Shown piece by piece: positions 5,710 to 5,909 of a stretch of DNA of 5,909 nucleotides. Below the pieces are notes generated by a model. That model worked only from the letters and a program-made list of their open reading frames with translations. It was not told the DNA's origin and did not search any database. Origin of the DNA: Anaerolineales bacterium UBA4823 (GTDB taxonomy: Bacteria > Chloroflexota > Anaerolineae > Anaerolineales > UBA4823); contig DHFN01000235.1 in NCBI GenBank assembly GCA_002402275.1, positions 8,786 to 14,694 of the forward strand, read 5' to 3'. The first letter of the stretch is position 1; each line of letters opens with the position of its first letter. The position numbers were made by a program, and so were the translations under genes.

Positions 5710-5909
5710 ATGCAGGATTATCATGAGTTTTTAGATGAAATCTTAATTCCAGCAGATGTTTTGCAACACCGAATTGCTGAGCTGGGAAAGGAAATCAGCC
5801 AGGATTACGGGGGGAGAGATATTCATTTGGTTTGTATTTTGCGGGGCGGGGTCATCTTTCTGGCAGATTTGATGCGCCATATTTCTGTACCACTGACGAT
5901 AGATTTTAT
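5710..5909 (+). CDS. hpt: Hypoxanthine phosphoribosyltransferase, N-terminal part
   Basis: The window ends after 66 complete codons, so the gene is cut by the window edge and not by mutation. The enzyme joins hypoxanthine (often also guanine) to PRPP to make IMP or GMP in cytoplasmic purine salvage (EC 2.4.2.8). Visible family features are an N-terminal ILIPADVLQHRIAELGKEI helix region, the pyrophosphate-binding loop LRGG (44-47) inside VCILRGGVIFLADLMRHI, and PLTIDF leading to the expected next segment. The PRPP-binding motif lies beyond the window. GGAGAGGA (5693-5700) overlaps the end of tdk and lies 9 nt before the ATG, so translation is probably coupled to tdk. Another type I phosphoribosyltransferase is possible but less likely given this start. 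Confidence 0.9.
   Translation, partial: MQDYHEFLDEILIPADVLQHRIAELGKEISQDYGGRDIHLVCILRGGVIFLADLMRHISVPLTIDF

Overview
The window looks like a chromosomal segment of a Chloroflexota bacterium, probably class Anaerolineae. This is inferred from protein style rather than from any marker search. The signs are secreted proteins that pair one cohesin-type domain with a Thr/Ser/Pro linker and a C-terminal membrane helix, an FN3 domain of the 'YHLYR-TTPYFTP' kind, a DNRLRE-type domain, and a thymidine kinase opening with GSMFCGKTDEL. By eye the DNA is moderately AT-rich. All convincing genes lie on the + strand.

Layout: 1-478 has no convincing gene. It carries three copies of a 29-nt interspersed repeat with core GAGCGAAGCGAGG, the first two inverted so that they can form a hairpin, plus an AT palindrome. 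From 479 to 4842 there is a block of four exported-protein genes. Gene 1 (479-1699) and gene 2 (1706-2587) are nearly abutting and each encodes signal peptide, cohesin-like domain, linker, TM helix and basic tail. Gene 3 (2722-4080) encodes signal peptide, cohesin-like domain, FN3, then two copies of an uncharacterised beta-rich module, with no C-terminal anchor. Gene 4 (4123-4842) encodes signal peptide, DNRLRE-type domain and a C-terminal TM helix. The gap 4843-5130 holds a 14-bp inverted repeat and a candidate promoter. It is followed by a nucleotide-salvage pair: tdk (5131-5703, type II thymidine kinase) and the first 66 codons of hpt (5710 to the window end, hypoxanthine phosphoribosyltransferase).

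How they may work together: genes 1-4 look like parts of a cell-surface assembly. Two anchored cohesin proteins and an anchored DNRLRE protein would sit on the outer face of the membrane, and gene 3 would be a released or loosely held multidomain partner. No dockerin and no glycoside hydrolase is encoded here, so a cellulosome-like role is not shown. Cohesin-like domains outside cellulosomes are common and mostly unassigned. tdk and hpt are housekeeping genes, probably co-transcribed, and unrelated in function to the surface cluster.
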